DNA of 64,000 nt from an uncultured Caryophanales bacterium (GCA_946407815.1 CAMJPB010000001.1:434001-498000), one strand, 5' to 3'; shown: positions 9,501 through 18,754, counted from the stretch's first letter. The notes: a model not told the origin generated them from the letters alone. A program made the numbers and translations.

Positions 9501-10278
9501 ATTTAACGCCTTTTTTGACTAAGTCAGAAGCATTTTCTGGTGAAACAGAGGCTTCGACTGAAATATTTTTGTTAATTTCGACTTCATTAGGGCCGCTAAG
9601 AGTGATATTTGTGACTGGAATAGTCTCAATAACAAGTGGGTAATCTTTGGCGCTAGATTCGCCTAAAAATTCACTAAAAACTCTTAATGTAGCTGTACCA
9701 TTACTACCATAGGTAGAAACTGCACCATCTTCATCAACTGAGGCGACTCCTTCAGGAGAAGCATCAACAATTTGATAAGTTAAATTAGGATAGGTTGTAT
9801 CAATAGGTTCATAACTAACCTCAAACTCATATTTTTCATTCCACTCAAGTCGAGCAGGAACATCTAAAGTAAAGTTAGTTAAAGGAACGTTAACCTTAAC
9901 TGAGAGTTCTGTAGCAGTAAATGTGCTTTCTAAGGAATCAACAATTATAGTTGTCTCACCGGCACCCATAGCAGTTAAGACACCATTTTCAACTTTTGCG
10001 ACACTTTCGTCGCTACTTGTCCAAGTTAAGGAATTATCAGTAGCACCACGAGGAGAAATTACATAAGAATAAGTATGTGTTTCGCCTTTATTAAGCTCAA
10101 TACTTTCCTCACCATCTAAGAATTCAATCTCAGTGGCTGGCATTACAAAGTCTTCCCATTTAGTGTCGATTGTAAAATCTAATTCCGTAAACGAGTCTTT
10201 TAATGCCGTTGGGTCATCACAACCACTAAGCACTAAACCTAAAAATACAAAAGGAGCTAATAATCTCATCTTCTTCAT
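6532..10278 (-). CDS. Giant Big2/CBM26 starch-binding lipoprotein (1248 aa)
   Basis: Lipoprotein signal with lipobox LSGC (Cys19). About five Big2 Ig-like domains follow (residues about 45-480, each with the WTSSDESVAKV ... GVLTAMGAGETTI pattern). Then come a module ending NTGWYDLYAKAY (about 490-635), a Big2-like unit (about 640-720), an IYLNANNKL...WKQGEGG module, a FVICVSSSDWRHY...YNFYVKKN module and a Listeria-Bacteroides repeat (VSFDANGG ... EGWKANNAGD ... FYAQW, about 925-995). Two CBM26 modules with AWPGEDM and GWPGEST end the protein. No enzyme domain is visible. It is last gene of the amylase-pullulanase operon, right before a strong terminator. I infer a long surface stalk that holds starch with its outer end near the cell-bound enzymes. 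Confidence 0.85.
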   Translation of the reverse strand: MKKMRLLAPFVFLGLVLSGCDDPTALKDSFTELDFTIDTKWEDFVMPATEIEFLDGEESIELNKGETHTYSYVISPRGATDNSLTWTSSDESVAKVENGVLTAMGAGETTIIVDSLESTFTATELSVKVNVPLTNFTLDVPARLEWNEKYEFEVSYEPIDTTYPNLTYQIVDASPEGVASVDEDGAVSTYGSNGTATLRVFSEFLGESSAKDYPLVIETIPVTNITLSGPNEVEINKNISVEASVSPENASDLVKKGVKFYSRTPEIATVDEVTGVVTGVSAGDARIYAKVGDFESSDSVVNVFEVHATSVNLTNDPITLANHGDYSLTEQLAWTVETDRAGYTNPSKATISFASSDESVATVNNDGLISAVGPGNANISIIISQVGRADVTDNINVNVDFVSTALSISGGTSFYNDETLTLTATLVPANVTDDTINWTIAPEGVATLSATSGSSVTLSAADEDATGTVTVTATNVNGASNSVTVNVNERNAEFAYGQRYIVGNNLFNTGESVHKDGKDSWGSVKYAYHFTNRVNDTSSLEEYKGTIKFVSGDEFRYFIGSEYWVPVWEDFDEGASRGYHIEQGGAFESGDMHLASDSDPQCNIVVDNTGWYDLYAKAYKNEDGSIWDALYITKVPHMSAELSELTMGVDDTYQIVLHDYIGQVSYGVTSSTPIEVSDTGLITAKAVGDSTVVIHDARMDEVLINVHVRDEAAGVSRTIYLNANNKLDAGSPAIPFVHSWKQGEGGTPAATSKMSKVAGQNIVYEVAIPTDHNYVVIANSKQENFDWAEINSQTIDLALESGKDMFKPTNMVDGKYEGVWSLFDSSTVYEADIEPPYIQYEKAGGWAFAQLVEDPDNNAQYKYDNNLELEAGAEFVICVSSSDWRHYENFNETYSTDKIVQGTTDPQNLKASVAGTYNFYVKKNASDDEGKNVFITYTSSVSGYTVSFDANGGSNTMADIPNQSGNYILPGSGFTAPSGKEFEGWKANNAGDLLDVGDTYAVTEDVTFYAQWKDETVTPNIVTLYLTANWGGFESPKAYVFNSSTDASKAAWPGEDMTYVGVNDDNDTIFSYTVDISSYDRIIFTNGGEGDANETLSIDISSAVDGSAFYFSGRISGENSKIECGTWNYTDGALTSKQIVYISNGEYWSVTKVYIFNSSTHDSQVGWPGESTKWVGQNEYGQDVYRVLIDTTSYDSFILNGSKDYSDKQTVDIALSSLTGENNAFFLTGSTDGSGHYEVGQWKYNPAA

Positions 10279-10280
10279 TA

Positions 10281-11246
10281 TTACATTCCTCCTTGGACAT
10301 CAGTCCAAATACCATAAATGTATAAGAATGATCTACCTGTTGCTAAATAAGTATTTAGATCAACTAAGTCATCTTTTGAGTCAATAATTGGATGAGTACT
10401 CCATCCAGCGAAATATGGGAAGGCTGGAATTGGAGCTGTAGTTGGGTTAGATGGAACCTTACCGCTTTCAGCGATAGGTCTATCTTCATACCACCAGAAT
10501 TTAGCAAGAAGTTTCTTACCAGTTACATCATCTTCATCAACATTGTTATAGTCGATAAAGAAGTAAATTCTAACTGTCATTTCATCACTTGGTGGTAAAT
10601 CATCGCCTGCATCCTCTAAAATAGAGATATTACAATTTGCACTAACCCCATTGGCGGTTGCAGTAATAACTACATCACCTTCTGCTTTTGCAAGAACAAA
10701 TCCGGTTTGATCTACGCTAGCGATATCATCATTAGAGCTAGACCAAGTAACAGTCGCTTGTTCTGATGTAGAAGCAGTTAACTTAAAGCTATCATTGATT
10801 GCTAAATTTAAACTACTTTCATTTAATGAAATAGTGAATGTAGTAGGAGTTGGTGGGTTATCTGGATCAGTTGGAGTAACTGGAACTAAAGATTCACCAC
10901 TTGGAACATTAATTGAGCAAGCAGCTGACTTAAATCCAGCAATAAATGTAATAGAAGCATAACCTGGTTTTAAAGCTGTAACCATACCATTTGCATCAAC
11001 TGAAGCAATCTTAGGGTTAGAGCTTCTCCACTCCTTATAGCAATCGACTTCTTTATCATCTTTAAATTTAATAGTCGCGTTAAGTTGAAGCATTTCTTCC
11101 TCTTCAAGTTTAACGTAGCTTTGATCGAGTTCTACAGAAGTTACGCATAAATCATTAGTAAATGACTTAACTTCTTCTTTATTACATCCAGCAAGGCCAA
11201 TTAATGCAAGGATGGCTGTGAATAAGACTAATCTATTCTTTTTCAT
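10281..11246 (-). CDS. Big2-domain lipoprotein with Listeria-Bacteroides-like C-terminus
   Basis: 321 aa. The start chosen is the ATG at 11246 (MKKNRLVLF), because a GGAGGG ribosome site precedes it at good spacing and a lipobox (LAGC) follows; an upstream in-frame ATG at 11303 would spoil the signal peptide. Two Big2 domains are seen (about 35-125, LQLNATIKFKDD ... SSNPKIASVDANG; and 130-215, SSSNDDIASVDQTG), then a C-terminal part with FWWYEDRPI and PYFAGWSTHP. No catalytic or CBM motif is recognised. It lies 17 bases after the pullulanase gene and 2 bases before the CBM26 giant, so it is part of the operon. Role unknown; it may be a surface scaffold. Confidence 0.75.
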   Translation of the reverse strand: MKKNRLVLFTAILALIGLAGCNKEEVKSFTNDLCVTSVELDQSYVKLEEEEMLQLNATIKFKDDKEVDCYKEWRSSNPKIASVDANGMVTALKPGYASITFIAGFKSAACSINVPSGESLVPVTPTDPDNPPTPTTFTISLNESSLNLAINDSFKLTASTSEQATVTWSSSNDDIASVDQTGFVLAKAEGDVVITATANGVSANCNISILEDAGDDLPPSDEMTVRIYFFIDYNNVDEDDVTGKKLLAKFWWYEDRPIAESGKVPSNPTTAPIPAFPYFAGWSTHPIIDSKDDLVDLNTYLATGRSFLYIYGIWTDVQGGM

Positions 11247-11263
11247 ATCTTTCGCCCTCCTAT

Positions 11264-14200
11264 TTACCATGCGATGAAGGTGTAGGATGGAGCTCCTACC
11301 CAACCATCATTTAGACCATAATTGGTGCCAGAATCATAGAACTTGGTGAAATCACCAGTTGGTAAATATGAAACTTGGCCACGGCATGAAACAGCAACAT
11401 GAATTCCACCTGGATTCCACATACCAAACATACCTTCATAGCCGGCATCACTTGTCCATTTACTAAAACCAGCGCTTTCCCATGAACCAAAGTCGTATTT
11501 TGTAATTTCCTTACGTTTTGCGACCATGTCTTTCCATGTGTCCATTCTGTTATAGGTTAAAGTATTACCAATATGGATTTTACGACCCCATTTAAATGAG
11601 TTAACGCTATCAGGAAGTTTATATGAGTTATGAGACACCATTTCGTTAGTGCCATACATTCTAACTTCACCAGTAGCTAAAGCAGTAGCTGTAAATGTTG
11701 GATCATAATTCTCGAAATCTGGGAACGGTCTAACATAAGCTTCATCTCCACCTTTAACAAGTTCGTTATATTCAGGAGTTGCTAAAATTCCTTGCTCTGG
11801 TTTAGCAACATCAGAAATGGTCTTTGTACGGTAGATTTCTTCACCACCTTGGATGAAAGCAACACCGTTACTTGCCATAACTAAACCGTGTGCTGAAATA
11901 CTAGCGGCAATTAAATCGTCAATTGCTGGTTCTCCACCATTAACTGGACGTCCGCTATTATCGTATTTTGCGCTTGTTCTATTTTCATAGCCTTTTGTAG
12001 CTAATGCATATCTAAATTGATCCCAAACTGTGTAGTTATCATGACAGCTAACATAGTTAATACATTGATTTGGATTACCACCCTTACCAGAGTGTAAACC
12101 TCTAAACATATCGTAAATGGCATCGATTTTGCCTGCGCCATCATCCTTACCTTGGCTAACATAGCCCCAGTTTGGATAAGAGTTATTTGTACCATAACCA
12201 TGGTCGTTTCCACCTCTAATTGAGTCACGGCCAGCATCGTTAAAGGCACCAACGTATCCGCCTGCTGCATCTGGATAAAGCATTGAGTAGACATTTGCAG
12301 AGTCACTACCTGCTGTTCCAGCATCGCCATTATAACCAGCGATAGAAGTCCAACCTTCACCATAGATATAAATATCTGGGTCAATGTTGTTTAGTGCTTT
12401 TCTTGCTGCGGCCATAGTTCCTGTATCAATTAATCCCATTAAGTCGAAACGGAAGCCCTTAATCTTATATTCGCTAGCCCACCATTTTAATGAATCAACA
12501 ATGTATTTTGACATCATAGGGGCTTCGCTCTTAACTTCGTTAGAACAGCCAGAACCGTCTGTGTAGTTCCATTCTGCATCATAACGGAAGTAATATTTTG
12601 GCATTAATTTTGTAAAGCATGAAGATGAGGCGCTGGAAACGTGGTTATAAACAACGTCCATAATAACACGAGTATGATTTGCATTTTCAGCAAAGTTCTT
12701 AATGAGTTGTTTATACTCAACGATTCTACAAAGTGGATCATCTGGATCTGTGGAATAACCACCTTCAACACAGTTGTAGTTAAGTGGGTTATAACCCCAG
12801 TTAAACTTCATCTTTTCATCTCTTTCATCATCATCGTGATCAAAAACAGGTAAAAGTTGAACAGCACTGACACCTAATTCTTCAATGTGATCAAAACCAG
12901 TTTTAACTGTATAATTTTGACCTTGGAATGTCTCAGAATATGTGGTTCCTTTTTCAGAAAATGCTGCATAAGTACCACGTTTAGAAGTTCCTGTCCAAGT
13001 TTCATCCATTGTTAAATCACGAATGTGAGCTTCATAGATGGAGAGTTCATTTGGAGTTTTAATATCATAGCCACTAACACCATCCCATTTAGCAGGAATA
13101 TTATTCCAACCTTCTGGGTTAGCGTTGGAGGCTGTATTATCATAGACATAGGCACGTAAACCGTTGACACCACATGCTTTAGCATATGGATCCATAGCTT
13201 CGATGTTTGTTCCGCCTGGATTTGTAGCCTTAAATGTGTAGTATTTTCCAGCTAAATCACCAGTAACGGTTAATTCCCAAACGCCATAGCCTGTGTAATA
13301 CATAGGAGAAGCTACACCGGCATCGGTTCCGCCTAATGATTTTGGTCGACCATTATCGTAAAGATTTAAAATCATATTTGCAGAAATTGGTGACCAAACT
13401 TTGAAGGTTGTTTGTGTTTTTGAATACTTAAAGCCTAAATCATCCCCAGTGTAGTTATAGTACTTGGAGAATGTGGCAGTTTTATATAAATACTCAAAAC
13501 TTGCAAAGATCTTTCTAACAGGTTTATTGTCAAAACCAGGATAAACAGATTCAATTAAATATTGAATGTTAATCTTTGCAGTGTAATTAAATTTAATATC
13601 AAATTCACTTGTTGTAGGGGTTCCTTCCTTAAACAAATAGAATTCTTTGTTGTTAATTTGAGCAGTTTGACTTGAATTTAAGTAAGTCTTATCAAATGCA
13701 TAAACCTTATACCAAAGTGGTACAAGAGTTGGGTCACTAGAAACACAGTGAATTGTTTTCCAGTCAATAAACTTAGCGGTAGCAATCTTTGGAATCTTTG
13801 TTTCTTCTTCAGAAGTACAGAATTCAATTGAACTACCTTCGCCAGGAATTGTCCAAAGTTCAAGAGTTAAAGATGCATCGATATTTGCTTGATAATCAGC
13901 ATATTTTAACTCAACGTCTTCAGATTGTCCTGACCAAGTACCAGCTTTCTTAATAATGAAGAATAAGCTTGGCATATTAGCGTATTCAGTGATAACACTG
14001 AAATCTAAAGTAATTTTCATACTTTCGGTATCAGCTTCATCAGGTTTTCTTTCAACACCATCGTAGCCGGTAACCCAAGTATAAAATCTTCTTGATAAAC
14101 AATCTTTATCATCGTTAAAGTAGTGAAGAATTACTTTATTTGGAAGTTTTAATTCATCGTCTCCAGCACGAGTTATTGCCTTCATTTTGTCAAGTTCAAC

Positions 14201-14371
14201 AACTGCGTCTTTTGAGTCTACATAACTAATTGGGTCAGCTTCAATTTCTTCTTTTTCACTAATTTCATCAACAAGTGAAATAGCTCCTTTTTGTTTATAG
14301 AAGAAATTTGGAAGTGCAAGAGCAGTTACACCAAGTGAGATTAAGCCAATTTTAAGAAATCTTTTTTCCAT
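11264..14371 (-). CDS. pulA: Type I pullulanase (GH13), secreted or membrane-tethered
   Basis: Hydrolyses alpha-1,6 links of pullulan and branched starch. About 1035 aa. Signal anchor: FLKIGLISLGVTALALPNFF without a lipobox, so it may stay tethered. Domains: CBM41-like (about 80-190, HYFNDDKDC ... FFIIKKAGTWSG), CBM48-like (about 325-420, TTFKVWSPISANMILNLYDNG) and the GH13 barrel with the type I signature FNWGYNPLNYN. Catalytic motifs are IKGFRFDLMG (Asp), YIYGEGWTS (Glu) and YVSCHDNYTVWD (His-Asp). Two ATGs lie 6 bases apart (14377 and 14371); the AAGAGG site is 8 bases from the second and too close to the first, so 14371 is preferred. It is flanked by starch-binding lipoproteins in the same operon. 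Confidence 0.93.
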   Translation of the reverse strand: MEKRFLKIGLISLGVTALALPNFFYKQKGAISLVDEISEKEEIEADPISYVDSKDAVVELDKMKAITRAGDDELKLPNKVILHYFNDDKDCLSRRFYTWVTGYDGVERKPDEADTESMKITLDFSVITEYANMPSLFFIIKKAGTWSGQSEDVELKYADYQANIDASLTLELWTIPGEGSSIEFCTSEEETKIPKIATAKFIDWKTIHCVSSDPTLVPLWYKVYAFDKTYLNSSQTAQINNKEFYLFKEGTPTTSEFDIKFNYTAKINIQYLIESVYPGFDNKPVRKIFASFEYLYKTATFSKYYNYTGDDLGFKYSKTQTTFKVWSPISANMILNLYDNGRPKSLGGTDAGVASPMYYTGYGVWELTVTGDLAGKYYTFKATNPGGTNIEAMDPYAKACGVNGLRAYVYDNTASNANPEGWNNIPAKWDGVSGYDIKTPNELSIYEAHIRDLTMDETWTGTSKRGTYAAFSEKGTTYSETFQGQNYTVKTGFDHIEELGVSAVQLLPVFDHDDDERDEKMKFNWGYNPLNYNCVEGGYSTDPDDPLCRIVEYKQLIKNFAENANHTRVIMDVVYNHVSSASSSCFTKLMPKYYFRYDAEWNYTDGSGCSNEVKSEAPMMSKYIVDSLKWWASEYKIKGFRFDLMGLIDTGTMAAARKALNNIDPDIYIYGEGWTSIAGYNGDAGTAGSDSANVYSMLYPDAAGGYVGAFNDAGRDSIRGGNDHGYGTNNSYPNWGYVSQGKDDGAGKIDAIYDMFRGLHSGKGGNPNQCINYVSCHDNYTVWDQFRYALATKGYENRTSAKYDNSGRPVNGGEPAIDDLIAASISAHGLVMASNGVAFIQGGEEIYRTKTISDVAKPEQGILATPEYNELVKGGDEAYVRPFPDFENYDPTFTATALATGEVRMYGTNEMVSHNSYKLPDSVNSFKWGRKIHIGNTLTYNRMDTWKDMVAKRKEITKYDFGSWESAGFSKWTSDAGYEGMFGMWNPGGIHVAVSCRGQVSYLPTGDFTKFYDSGTNYGLNDGWVGAPSYTFIAW

Positions 14372-14393
14372 AGACATTACCTCTTAGACCTAA

Positions 14394-15248
14394 TTAATGG
14401 AGTTCAAAGTAAATGGTGTCTGCACCAAATAATAATTGGATATAAACATCAGCAGTAAATGTTTGCTTAGCTACATAGCTAGAAGCATTAACAGTAATAT
14501 AATTACTGAATGTTGGACTTGCTTCTGTTCCACCAAATGAATATGGATTTGGAGAGACAACCCATTTTGCTCCGTTTGAGAAGTCATATAATGAGAATTC
14601 GCTGCCTTCAGAAATACTTACTGAATAAGCAACGTATTCTTGTTTTCCATAAGATTCACCGTTATAAGTAGCTTGAACGGTACGACCATCACTAAAGTAG
14701 AAGCCATAACCAGTTGTAACGACAGTGCCGCCACCACCTTGTGATCCGCCACCGCCGGAGCTACCTCCTCCGCCGCCAGAGCTTCCGCCACCACCAGTTG
14801 GGCCATCAAAAATAGCAAATACTTGAGTGCCACTAGTTGCAGGGACTGTTTCAAGTTTATCTGGGTAAACTTTATCGTTATATTGATACCAGCCTCTAAA
14901 TGTAACGCCATAAAGAGTTGAACTTACAGTTTCAGCGGCTGGTAAAGGTGCACCTGGTTCACTTTCCCAAATAATACAATGTTCATAGAATTTAGGTTCG
15001 TAGTCACCTCCCATAATCTTTTCACCATTGATTTCAACACGACCATAAGGCGACATCATTAAATAAGTGATGTGAGAAACGCTACCTAAACGAGTATGAA
15101 CTGTAGGAAGTTTTGTTTCGTGAGTATAAGTTACACTTATATGATTTTCTTCAACATTTGAAGTAGGATTTAAAGCTTGGCTTGTTCCTTTGTTAGCACA
15201 GCCTGCTAAGAAGATAAGAGAAACGAGAGTTAATAATTGCTTTTTCAT
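14394..15248 (-). CDS. Lipoprotein with Gly/Ser linker and carbohydrate-binding-like C-terminus
   Basis: 284 aa. Signal with lipobox LAGC. The N-terminal domain (about 30-145) ends in a Listeria-Bacteroides-like repeat (YGVTFRGWYQYNDKVYP ... TQVFAIFDG). A flexible linker of Gly and Ser runs from about 150 to 178. The C-terminal domain (about 180-284: YGFYFSDGRTVQATYNG ... FTADVYIQLLFGADTIYFE) resembles the modules in the 1248-aa and CBM26 proteins. The gene lies between the amylase and pullulanase genes, with spacings of about 15-20 bases. It may be a starch-binding accessory; binding is inferred from context and the shared module. Confidence 0.7.
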   Translation of the reverse strand: MKKQLLTLVSLIFLAGCANKGTSQALNPTSNVEENHISVTYTHETKLPTVHTRLGSVSHITYLMMSPYGRVEINGEKIMGGDYEPKFYEHCIIWESEPGAPLPAAETVSSTLYGVTFRGWYQYNDKVYPDKLETVPATSGTQVFAIFDGPTGGGGSSGGGGGSSGGGGSQGGGGTVVTTGYGFYFSDGRTVQATYNGESYGKQEYVAYSVSISEGSEFSLYDFSNGAKWVVSPNPYSFGGTEASPTFSNYITVNASSYVAKQTFTADVYIQLLFGADTIYFELH

Positions 15249-15262
15249 GATTTTTTACCTCC

Positions 15263-18200
15263 TTAGTTCTTCTTGAGTACAACAAAGCCATGAGCTGGCA
15301 CACTTGTTGCACTGCCTCCGTTAGAACATCCTAGTAATGAATATCCCATCCAACCGATTCCGACATTGCTATCAGTGTTATTAACAAAGACTGCAACTTC
15401 ACGGGTTCCATCACTAATTTTGAAGTTTGAAGTGCCTTCAATACCATTGATTGAACCAGTTCCACTTATAGAACCATAAGTTGGATATGCATCGTTATTC
15501 TTAACAGCACAAACTGACTTAAAGTAATTAAGCATTGAGTTTGCATCTGCTTTTTGTTGAGAAACTGTTGGAAGAGATTGATTGTAGTTATCCCAAAGGA
15601 CTTCAATTCCACCAAAGGTGTAATTGACAACACCATCACTACCTTTTGTAGCGCCCCATCTCATAGGTTGACGATACCATCTATCAACGTTATTTCCATG
15701 GTCGTTATAAATGTAGCCGTGGCTATCTGCGACTGAGTCTTCAACGTTACCAGATAGGCCGATTTCATCACCATAATAAATCCAGCTAACACCAGGATTT
15801 AAGATAGTCATTGCGGCATAATATTTAGCCATATTATTGGCGTAATTTTTATTGGATGCATTAACTTCAGCGTGGTGTTTGACATTACCTGGGTTACCTG
15901 CGTATGCTTGCTCAACATCAGAGCCATGAGCGGCTGCGTGGTTAAGAAGTCTTGCGACGTCGTGGTTAGATGTGTATGCACCATTAATGAAGTCTTTACG
16001 GTATTTACCGTATTCTTGTTGTGAAACTTCCATGGAGTTTGCCATAGCGTCTTCTTTTCTTTCGTTAAGGTGATAGTAAGTTGAGAAGTCGAATTGAGAA
16101 TCAATTGACTCATAGAATGGAGCCATTCTAGCATCCCAACCATCAAAGTTTTCACCAACTAAGAAACAATTTGGATAACTTGCTTTAAGAGAACCGGCAA
16201 ATTGTTTCCAGAATAAGACGTTCATATCCATATCGTATGAATAATCGTTTGGAACATCATCCCATTTACCCATTTCTTCATTCCAATAATGCTTTTGACC
16301 AACGTCATAAGTAACTGTATGATTTCCAATTTGACCTTTAAGAGATGGTGAAAGTTCACCTAATAGGTAAATATGTTTAATAGCGTCAAGTCTAAATCCA
16401 TCAAGACCAAAGCTTAACCAATATTTACACATATCAGTCATATAGTCTCTTGTAGCTTGACAGTTGTAATTAAGTTCAGCCATACCACTACCGAATTTAC
16501 CGAAATAGTAATAATCGCTAGTGCCATCTTTGAACCATTGATTTTCACAATCTGGAGATGAGACTGCAACTTCTTTATAATTTGCTAAAGTTGTTGTAGT
16601 ACTTGTTGAATTTTGATCCCAGACCATGACTTTATCAGTTTTATATTTCCATAAGTACATGTCACGGTACTTAATTTCTTTTCCATTTATTACTTCAGTA
16701 ACAGCTGCTTCAGATTTCTTGTATAAAACGTTAGATTTAGAAGTATGGTTAATAACCATATCCATTAAAACTTTCATACCAAGCTTATGAGCTTTATAAA
16801 TTAATTCTTGATAATCTTCGATTGTTCCAAATCTTGAGTCAATCTTATAGTAATCAGTTACGTCATAGCCATGGTAGCTATTTGATTCTTGAATTGGAGT
16901 AAGCCATAAGACCTCTGCTCCAACATCGTTCTTGATATAATCAAGTTTATTAATAATACCTCTTAAATCACCAAATCCATCGCCATCACTATCAGCGTAT
17001 GATGGAACAAAGATTTGATAACCAACACCTGGACGATCTTGTTTAAATGAAGTTGATGTTGAAACACCAGATGAATAATCGTCTCTAATTAAAAGTGATT
17101 GATCATCAATACTTCTATAATCACCGGTTGTATCGGTCAATGTTGGATTATTAACAACTTGTTTTCCACTTGCAGTTGTGAAGTTAGAGACGTTACCTTC
17201 GACGCAATAGACGTGAAGATAACTGTTTTCGCCTTCAGTCATGTATTTCTTACCAAGTTTCTTAATGAAGGTTTCGCCAGAACCATCAGATGTCCACATA
17301 GATTCACCAGTCATCTTTGTTTGGTCGACAATTAAGAAGCCGAGGTCAGTCTTGTTGAAAACTGTACTTTCCCATCCACCTTCAGAGATAAGAGGTGCTT
17401 CGTGACCGGTCTTACCACCTTTAATGGATGCTGCTTTTAAGTTAACATCGATAATTTGTCCAAATTCATCTTTATATGGTTCAGAGTTACCACCGCTTAC
17501 TTGAGCATTTGTCATATAGCCTAAAGATTGAATATTTTCAGGTTTAATTGGAGTTGATGCACTAAAGTGGCTTGCATTTGCACCCCATAATGAACCTTCT
17601 AAGCTATTTGGGAAGGATTGCCAAATCCAAAGAGCCCAGTTGTTATAATTGTCATCACTTGTTCTAAGGTAATGGAAATAAATGTGACCTTTTTGCTTAA
17701 GTGAATCAGGCATATTTGTGTCATAGTCACTAGAAGAACCACTTGCTGCAACATGGACTAAACATGTAGCAGTTTTTGTGTCAGTTCCATCACCAACTGT
17801 GACAGAAATTGTTGTATCACCACTACTTAAGGCAGTAACTAAACCAGTTTGGCTAACTGATGCGACGGCTGGATCACTTGATTGCCATCTTGTGAATTCA
17901 ATGTCACCACTCTTAGTAGCATTAAGTTGTAATGTTTCGTTAACTTCCATTGATTTGGAGTTAATGTTTAATGAGACAGATAAAACTGTAGTGTCTCCAA
18001 CAGCTGTAACAGATAATTTACATCTATCAGAGAATCTACCTAAGGAGGCAATAATATCGGTTTCGCCTGGACCTAAGACGTTAATAGTTGCGCTTGTACC
18101 TCTCGAGGTAACTGTCGCGACAGACTCAACTGTAGAGCTCCAGTTAACATTTAAAGAGGTTGTCATTGGGATAGTTGATACATGAGCAACTAAACCAAAT

Positions 18201-18649
18201 GAGTTGTTTGAACTATTTGGATCATATGTAAATGATTTATTTTGTTCAGAAATATTTAAACTTAGAACTTCAACTTGTGTTCCACTTGAAACACTAACAC
18301 GGCAGCTAGCGGCAGCGACATTACCAACTAAAGCAGTAACTGTTGCTTCACCACTAGATAAACCTGTAACAGCAAGTTCTGCAGTTTTTGAATCAGAAAT
18401 TGAAATAACTTGTTGGTTTGTGTTAACCCATGTAACCTCTAAGGCACTTGTATCAACTTCAACATTTTCGTGAGGTTGAATATCAAGAACTAAATTAGAG
18501 GTTTCGCCAATTGATAAGTTGAGTGATGAAAGTAAATCAACATCAAAATTATCAGTGGCTGCTTCAGGAATAACGTCCACAAGATTCATGTTACACGCAC
18601 ATAGCGCCATGCACGCGATGACGAAAGGAAATAAAAATCTCTTTGCCAT
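15263..18649 (-). CDS. Extracellular alpha-amylase/neopullulanase lipoprotein with Big2 and CBM41 domains
   Basis: 1128-aa surface enzyme cutting alpha-1,4 links of starch. The lipobox is LCAC (Cys19). Three Big2 domains span about 35-305 (for example WQSSDPAVASVSQTGLVTALSSG). A CBM41-like pullulanase-associated domain (about 320-500, IYFHYLRTSDDNYNNWALWIW) precedes a GH13 domain from about 540. Its motifs are GYQIFVPSYADSDGDGFGDL, MVINHTSKS, GLDGFRLDAIKH (Asp), FLVGENFDGW (Glu) and YTSNHDVARL (His-Asp). A DxDGDGFGD loop suggests a calcium site. It is first gene after a strong promoter and is followed by the pullulanase and binding lipoproteins. Exact product specificity cannot be told from sequence. 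Confidence 0.92.
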   Translation of the reverse strand: MAKRFLFPFVIACMALCACNMNLVDVIPEAATDNFDVDLLSSLNLSIGETSNLVLDIQPHENVEVDTSALEVTWVNTNQQVISISDSKTAELAVTGLSSGEATVTALVGNVAAASCRVSVSSGTQVEVLSLNISEQNKSFTYDPNSSNNSFGLVAHVSTIPMTTSLNVNWSSTVESVATVTSRGTSATINVLGPGETDIIASLGRFSDRCKLSVTAVGDTTVLSVSLNINSKSMEVNETLQLNATKSGDIEFTRWQSSDPAVASVSQTGLVTALSSGDTTISVTVGDGTDTKTATCLVHVAASGSSSDYDTNMPDSLKQKGHIYFHYLRTSDDNYNNWALWIWQSFPNSLEGSLWGANASHFSASTPIKPENIQSLGYMTNAQVSGGNSEPYKDEFGQIIDVNLKAASIKGGKTGHEAPLISEGGWESTVFNKTDLGFLIVDQTKMTGESMWTSDGSGETFIKKLGKKYMTEGENSYLHVYCVEGNVSNFTTASGKQVVNNPTLTDTTGDYRSIDDQSLLIRDDYSSGVSTSTSFKQDRPGVGYQIFVPSYADSDGDGFGDLRGIINKLDYIKNDVGAEVLWLTPIQESNSYHGYDVTDYYKIDSRFGTIEDYQELIYKAHKLGMKVLMDMVINHTSKSNVLYKKSEAAVTEVINGKEIKYRDMYLWKYKTDKVMVWDQNSTSTTTTLANYKEVAVSSPDCENQWFKDGTSDYYYFGKFGSGMAELNYNCQATRDYMTDMCKYWLSFGLDGFRLDAIKHIYLLGELSPSLKGQIGNHTVTYDVGQKHYWNEEMGKWDDVPNDYSYDMDMNVLFWKQFAGSLKASYPNCFLVGENFDGWDARMAPFYESIDSQFDFSTYYHLNERKEDAMANSMEVSQQEYGKYRKDFINGAYTSNHDVARLLNHAAAHGSDVEQAYAGNPGNVKHHAEVNASNKNYANNMAKYYAAMTILNPGVSWIYYGDEIGLSGNVEDSVADSHGYIYNDHGNNVDRWYRQPMRWGATKGSDGVVNYTFGGIEVLWDNYNQSLPTVSQQKADANSMLNYFKSVCAVKNNDAYPTYGSISGTGSINGIEGTSNFKISDGTREVAVFVNNTDSNVGIGWMGYSLLGCSNGGSATSVPAHGFVVLKKN

Positions 18650-18685
18650 AAGAATTCTCCTTTTAAACCGATACTATACTATATT

Positions 18686-18714
18686 AGTATAAACGTTCTT
18701 CTCGCACACGTCAA
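18686..18714 (-). promoter_or_regulatory. Sigma-A type promoter of the amylase operon
   Basis: Minus strand: TTGACG (18714-18709), 17-base spacer, TATACT (18691-18686). The ribosome site AAAGGAGAATTCTT precedes the ATG at 18649. The -35 box lies inside an inverted repeat (18703-18722). Confidence 0.8.
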
Positions 18715-18722
18715 CGCGTGCG
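18703..18722. promoter_or_regulatory. Candidate operator: inverted repeat over the amylase -35 box
   Basis: CGCACACG and CGCGTGCG flank TCAA; seven of eight positions pair. It is GC-rich in a very AT-rich setting. Its position over the -35 box suggests a repressor site, and LacI/MalR-type regulators often control such operons, but no regulator gene is in the window. It could also form an RNA hairpin in the upstream transcript; it lacks a U run. Confidence 0.45.
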
Positions 18723-18725
18723 TGA

Positions 18726-18754
18726 TAAAAAAATCTGAGCAAAATCATACAGAT
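18726..18754 (-). terminator. Weak terminator candidate after the maltose transporter operon
   Basis: On the minus strand a five-pair ATCTG/CAGAT stem spanning the last gene's stop codon is followed by a run of seven or more T. The short stem makes this weak, but it is the only such signal between this operon and the amylase promoter. Confidence 0.35.

Noticed and set aside
11247-11303. Upstream extension of the Big2 lipoprotein start (ATG at 11303)
   Set aside because: It overlaps the pullulanase end, has no ribosome site and would place 19 residues before the lipoprotein signal; the ATG at 11246 has GGAGGG.
12001-12384. 127-codon open frame inside the pullulanase gene
   Set aside because: Same strand but different frame within a clear GH13 catalytic domain; low-complexity shadow.
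14740-14800. Short Gly/Ser-coding repeat in the 284-aa lipoprotein gene as a CRISPR or mobile repeat
   Set aside because: It is a flexible protein linker coded by GGN and AGC/TCC codons; no spacers and no regular unit.
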